Source: Chloroflexi bacterium UBA2235
GTDB taxonomy: Bacteria > Chloroflexota > UBA11872 > UBA12225
NCBI GenBank assembly: GCA_002347925.1
Contig: DDYL01000108.1
Span: forward strand, 44,404 to 50,254
Length of the DNA stretch: 5,851 nt
Direction of reading: 5' to 3'
How positions within the stretch are numbered: position 1 is the stretch's first letter; each line of letters opens with the position of its first letter. The position numbers and the translations under genes were made by a program. Below, piece by piece: positions 4,553 through 5,851 of this stretch. The notes beneath the pieces were generated by a model that did not search any database, was not told the DNA's origin, and saw only the letters and a list, made by a program, of their open reading frames with translations.

Positions 4553-5851
4553 TCAGTGGGTCGAAGATGGATCGACGTGCGCCATATCGCTCGCGTGGAC
4601 AGCGACGCTGTTGATCACGATCCCGCCTTCGTGTCCGGCATGGTCATCGGAATGACCGTTGGCCGAGGAGGCCGTTGGTGTTCCGTTCATGGAGACCATG
4701 CGTTGCCCAGTTCGGGATGTCAACTTACCGTTGAGGATGCGTCGTACATCGGCGCTTGAAAGTTCGCCCTTTTCGGCGAGCGCGCGCGCAAGGATGTGCA
4801 TCTCCGGTTCGCACTGGCGTAGAAGAGCCTTTGTGGCCTCGTACTGTTCGCGCAGGAGCGCGTCCACCTCGCGTCGAATGCGCGCATCGCCTCCGGCTAG
4901 GGCACGCTTCGGCCGCGGTTGGGAAGTTGCTCCGTCGGCACTCGGCGAACCGTTTTCGGTGCTTTCGGTCTTCTCGTCGTCCTGGGCGGTCTCAGGTTCG
5001 TAGACGAACAGTGAATCTGAAGGGTTCATGTACGCGATGACGTACCGGGCCAGATCGCGCGCCCGCTTGAGGTCGCTGGCGGAGTTGTCCAGAACAAGGT
5101 TCAGGAAGAGTTCCTCGGCAGCGCGGCTCGCGAGTTTCACTTGGATCTCGGAAAGCACTTCGTCACGTGAGTAGGTCTGCTGACCCGTGAGCGGACGGAG
5201 TTCATTGAAGTTCTGGGGTTCGGTGGTGCTGACGATCGACACACGTCCGACTTCCTGCCGGCGAAGAAGCATCGCCTGGGCAATCGCGTGTCCGGCCTCA
5301 TGGTAGGCGAGACGGCGCGTGTCTTCGCGGAGGGTCGTGTCCTGGCTCTGGCGCTCGCGGTCCTTCTCATCGATGATCCGCTGGATGTCATCACCGAGGA
5401 GTTCACCTTGCTGAATGAGTGCCTGCGCGATGGAATGAACGGTGTCTGAGTGGACTGCAAGGAGGGTCTTGACGCGGGTGTACTGCTCGTCGAGAAGCTG
5501 CTCAACACGACGCTTGTCGGGAAGACCTCCCATCATGCCCCCGCCTGCGAGATAGGAGTAGAAGCTGCCACCCATTCCATATACGCCCAGATAGGCGTGC
5601 GCCAGACGGGTTGCGTGGGAGAGGTCACTTGTCACTCCGGTTAGCTGCGTGTCAAGGAACAGTTCCTCGGATGCGCGGCTTGCGAGGCAAACCTGGATTT
5701 CCGACAAGACCTCATCGTTGGTCTGGGTATAGCGTTCTTCGATCGGCTTGGGTGCGGCGAACCCGAGCGCCCGCCCGTGCCGCTGGATGGTGACCTTGGA
5801 CACGCGTGAAGACTCACGTTGCAGGACTGCCATCGCAAAGGCATGGCCAGC
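4553..5851 (-). CDS. Protein with tandem FtsH-type M41 zinc-peptidase domains, N-terminus outside window
   Basis: The frame runs off the right edge, giving 432 visible residues and a TGA stop. The ATG at 5833 is internal: codons before it encode AGHAFA, the end of an HEAGH zinc motif. Copy 1 (1-160) has AGHAFAM, the FtsH-like RVSKVTIQRHGRALGF (15-30), SEIQVCLASRASEELFL (50-66) and a candidate third zinc ligand Asp76 in TGVTSDL. Copy 2 (about 180-375) has the complete HEAGH (184-188), SEIQVKLASRAAEELFL (234-250) and Asp260 in NSASDL, plus an acidic low-complexity insert (287-312). Both copies end in the FtsH helical pattern (LLDEQYTRVKTLL; LLREQYEATKALL). A His-rich tail (387-432) follows. FtsH normally has one AAA+ domain and one M41 domain; two in a row is unusual. 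Proteolysis is likely, but ATP dependence and membrane anchoring depend on unseen sequence. Confidence 0.88.
   Translation of the reverse strand, partial: AGHAFAMAVLQRESSRVSKVTIQRHGRALGFAAPKPIEERYTQTNDEVLSEIQVCLASRASEELFLDTQLTGVTSDLSHATRLAHAYLGVYGMGGSFYSYLAGGGMMGGLPDKRRVEQLLDEQYTRVKTLLAVHSDTVHSIAQALIQQGELLGDDIQRIIDEKDRERQSQDTTLREDTRRLAYHEAGHAIAQAMLLRRQEVGRVSIVSTTEPQNFNELRPLTGQQTYSRDEVLSEIQVKLASRAAEELFLNLVLDNSASDLKRARDLARYVIAYMNPSDSLFVYEPETAQDDEKTESTENGSPSADGATSQPRPKRALAGGDARIRREVDALLREQYEATKALLRQCEPEMHILARALAEKGELSSADVRRILNGKLTSRTGQRMVSMNGTPTASSANGHSDDHAGHEGGIVINSVAVHASDMAHVDPSSTH
5072..5302 (-). other. Second M41 zinc-peptidase core (HEAGH to Asp ligand)
   Basis: The intact zinc motif HEAGH is encoded at 5288-5302 (His184, Glu185, His188 of the visible protein), and the candidate third ligand Asp260 at 5072-5074, 72 residues later. 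In E. coli FtsH the corresponding ligands are His414, His418 and Asp495, a similar spacing. The region between lacks the GRALG turn that copy 1 keeps and reads STTEPQNFNELRP instead, so the copies have diverged near the active-site edge. Confidence 0.82.
5104..5165 (-). repeat. Internal repeat of the M41 gene, copy 2 core (partner at 5656-5717)
   Basis: These 62 bases align without gaps to 5656-5717, an offset of 552 bases or 184 codons, with about 45 identical positions by hand count. The encoded blocks are DEVLSEIQVKLASRAAEELF and DEVLSEIQVCLASRASEELF. The similarity at DNA level supports duplication of the domain within the gene rather than fusion of two distant FtsH genes. Confidence 0.75.
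5624..5851 (-). other. First M41 zinc-peptidase core, cut by window edge
   Basis: AGH of the zinc motif is visible at 5843-5851; the preceding His-Glu would lie just beyond the edge. The candidate Asp ligand (Asp76, TGVTSDL) is at 5624-5626, 73 residues after the visible His. The segment between keeps the canonical FtsH strand VSKVTIQRHGRALGF. This copy is the closer of the two to ordinary FtsH. Confidence 0.75.
5656..5717 (-). repeat. Internal repeat of the M41 gene, copy 1 core (partner at 5104-5165)
   Basis: This is the copy 1 counterpart of the repeat. It encodes the conserved helix after the zinc motif, ending EELFL, which in FtsH packs next to the active site (GGRLAEEIIYG in E. coli). 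The only charge change in the core is Cys55 here versus Lys239 in copy 2. Confidence 0.75.

Noticed and set aside
5831..5833. ATG as the start of the double M41 peptidase
   Set aside because: The codons before it encode AGHAFA in frame, the end of the conserved HEAGH motif, so it is an internal methionine.
1..5851. CRISPR array, tRNA, rRNA, insertion sequence or attachment site
   Set aside because: No regularly spaced short repeats, tRNA-like cloverleaf, transposase motifs or terminal inverted repeats were seen; nearly all bases are accounted for by genes.

Overview
This GC-rich bacterial window holds three complete genes or coding blocks read left to right, one truncated gene at each edge, and a convergent junction. 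The gene types and style (short one-anchor signal peptidase, acetoin/pyruvate-type E1 alpha and beta as separate genes, E2 with an Ala/Pro-rich linker) would fit Chloroflexota or another deep Gram-positive-like lineage. That placement is only an inference; no rRNA or other taxonomic marker is present.

Region 1 (1-2974, + strand) is a 2-oxoacid/acetoin dehydrogenase gene set: the C-terminal end of the E1 alpha subunit, the complete E1 beta subunit, and the complete E2 acyltransferase. E1 alpha and beta form the thiamine-diphosphate decarboxylase, which reductively acylates the lipoyl arm of E2; E2 passes the acyl group to CoA. No E3 (dihydrolipoamide dehydrogenase) follows E2. A 113-base gap with a strong hairpin and a promoter-like extended -10 separates alpha from beta, while beta and E2 are 2 bases apart. 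E2 carries two tandem peripheral-subunit-binding domains instead of the usual one.

Region 2 (2975-3101) is a short regulatory gap with a long hairpin (probable terminator of the dehydrogenase operon), an extended -10 promoter candidate and a ribosome binding site that points to an unusual start for the next gene.

Region 3 (3102-4465, + strand) is a two-gene unit: type I signal peptidase (lepB) and the 16S rRNA m7G methyltransferase rsmG, joined by a 4-base ATGA stop/start overlap.

Region 4 (4466-4552) contains a hairpin terminator shared by the converging genes, with its T-rich side serving the minus-strand gene.

Region 5 (4553-5851, - strand) is the most unusual part: a gene cut off at the right edge whose visible 432 residues contain two consecutive FtsH-type (M41) zinc-peptidase domains, both apparently keeping their metal ligands, followed by a His-rich tail. 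Whether an AAA+ ATPase domain precedes them lies outside the window.
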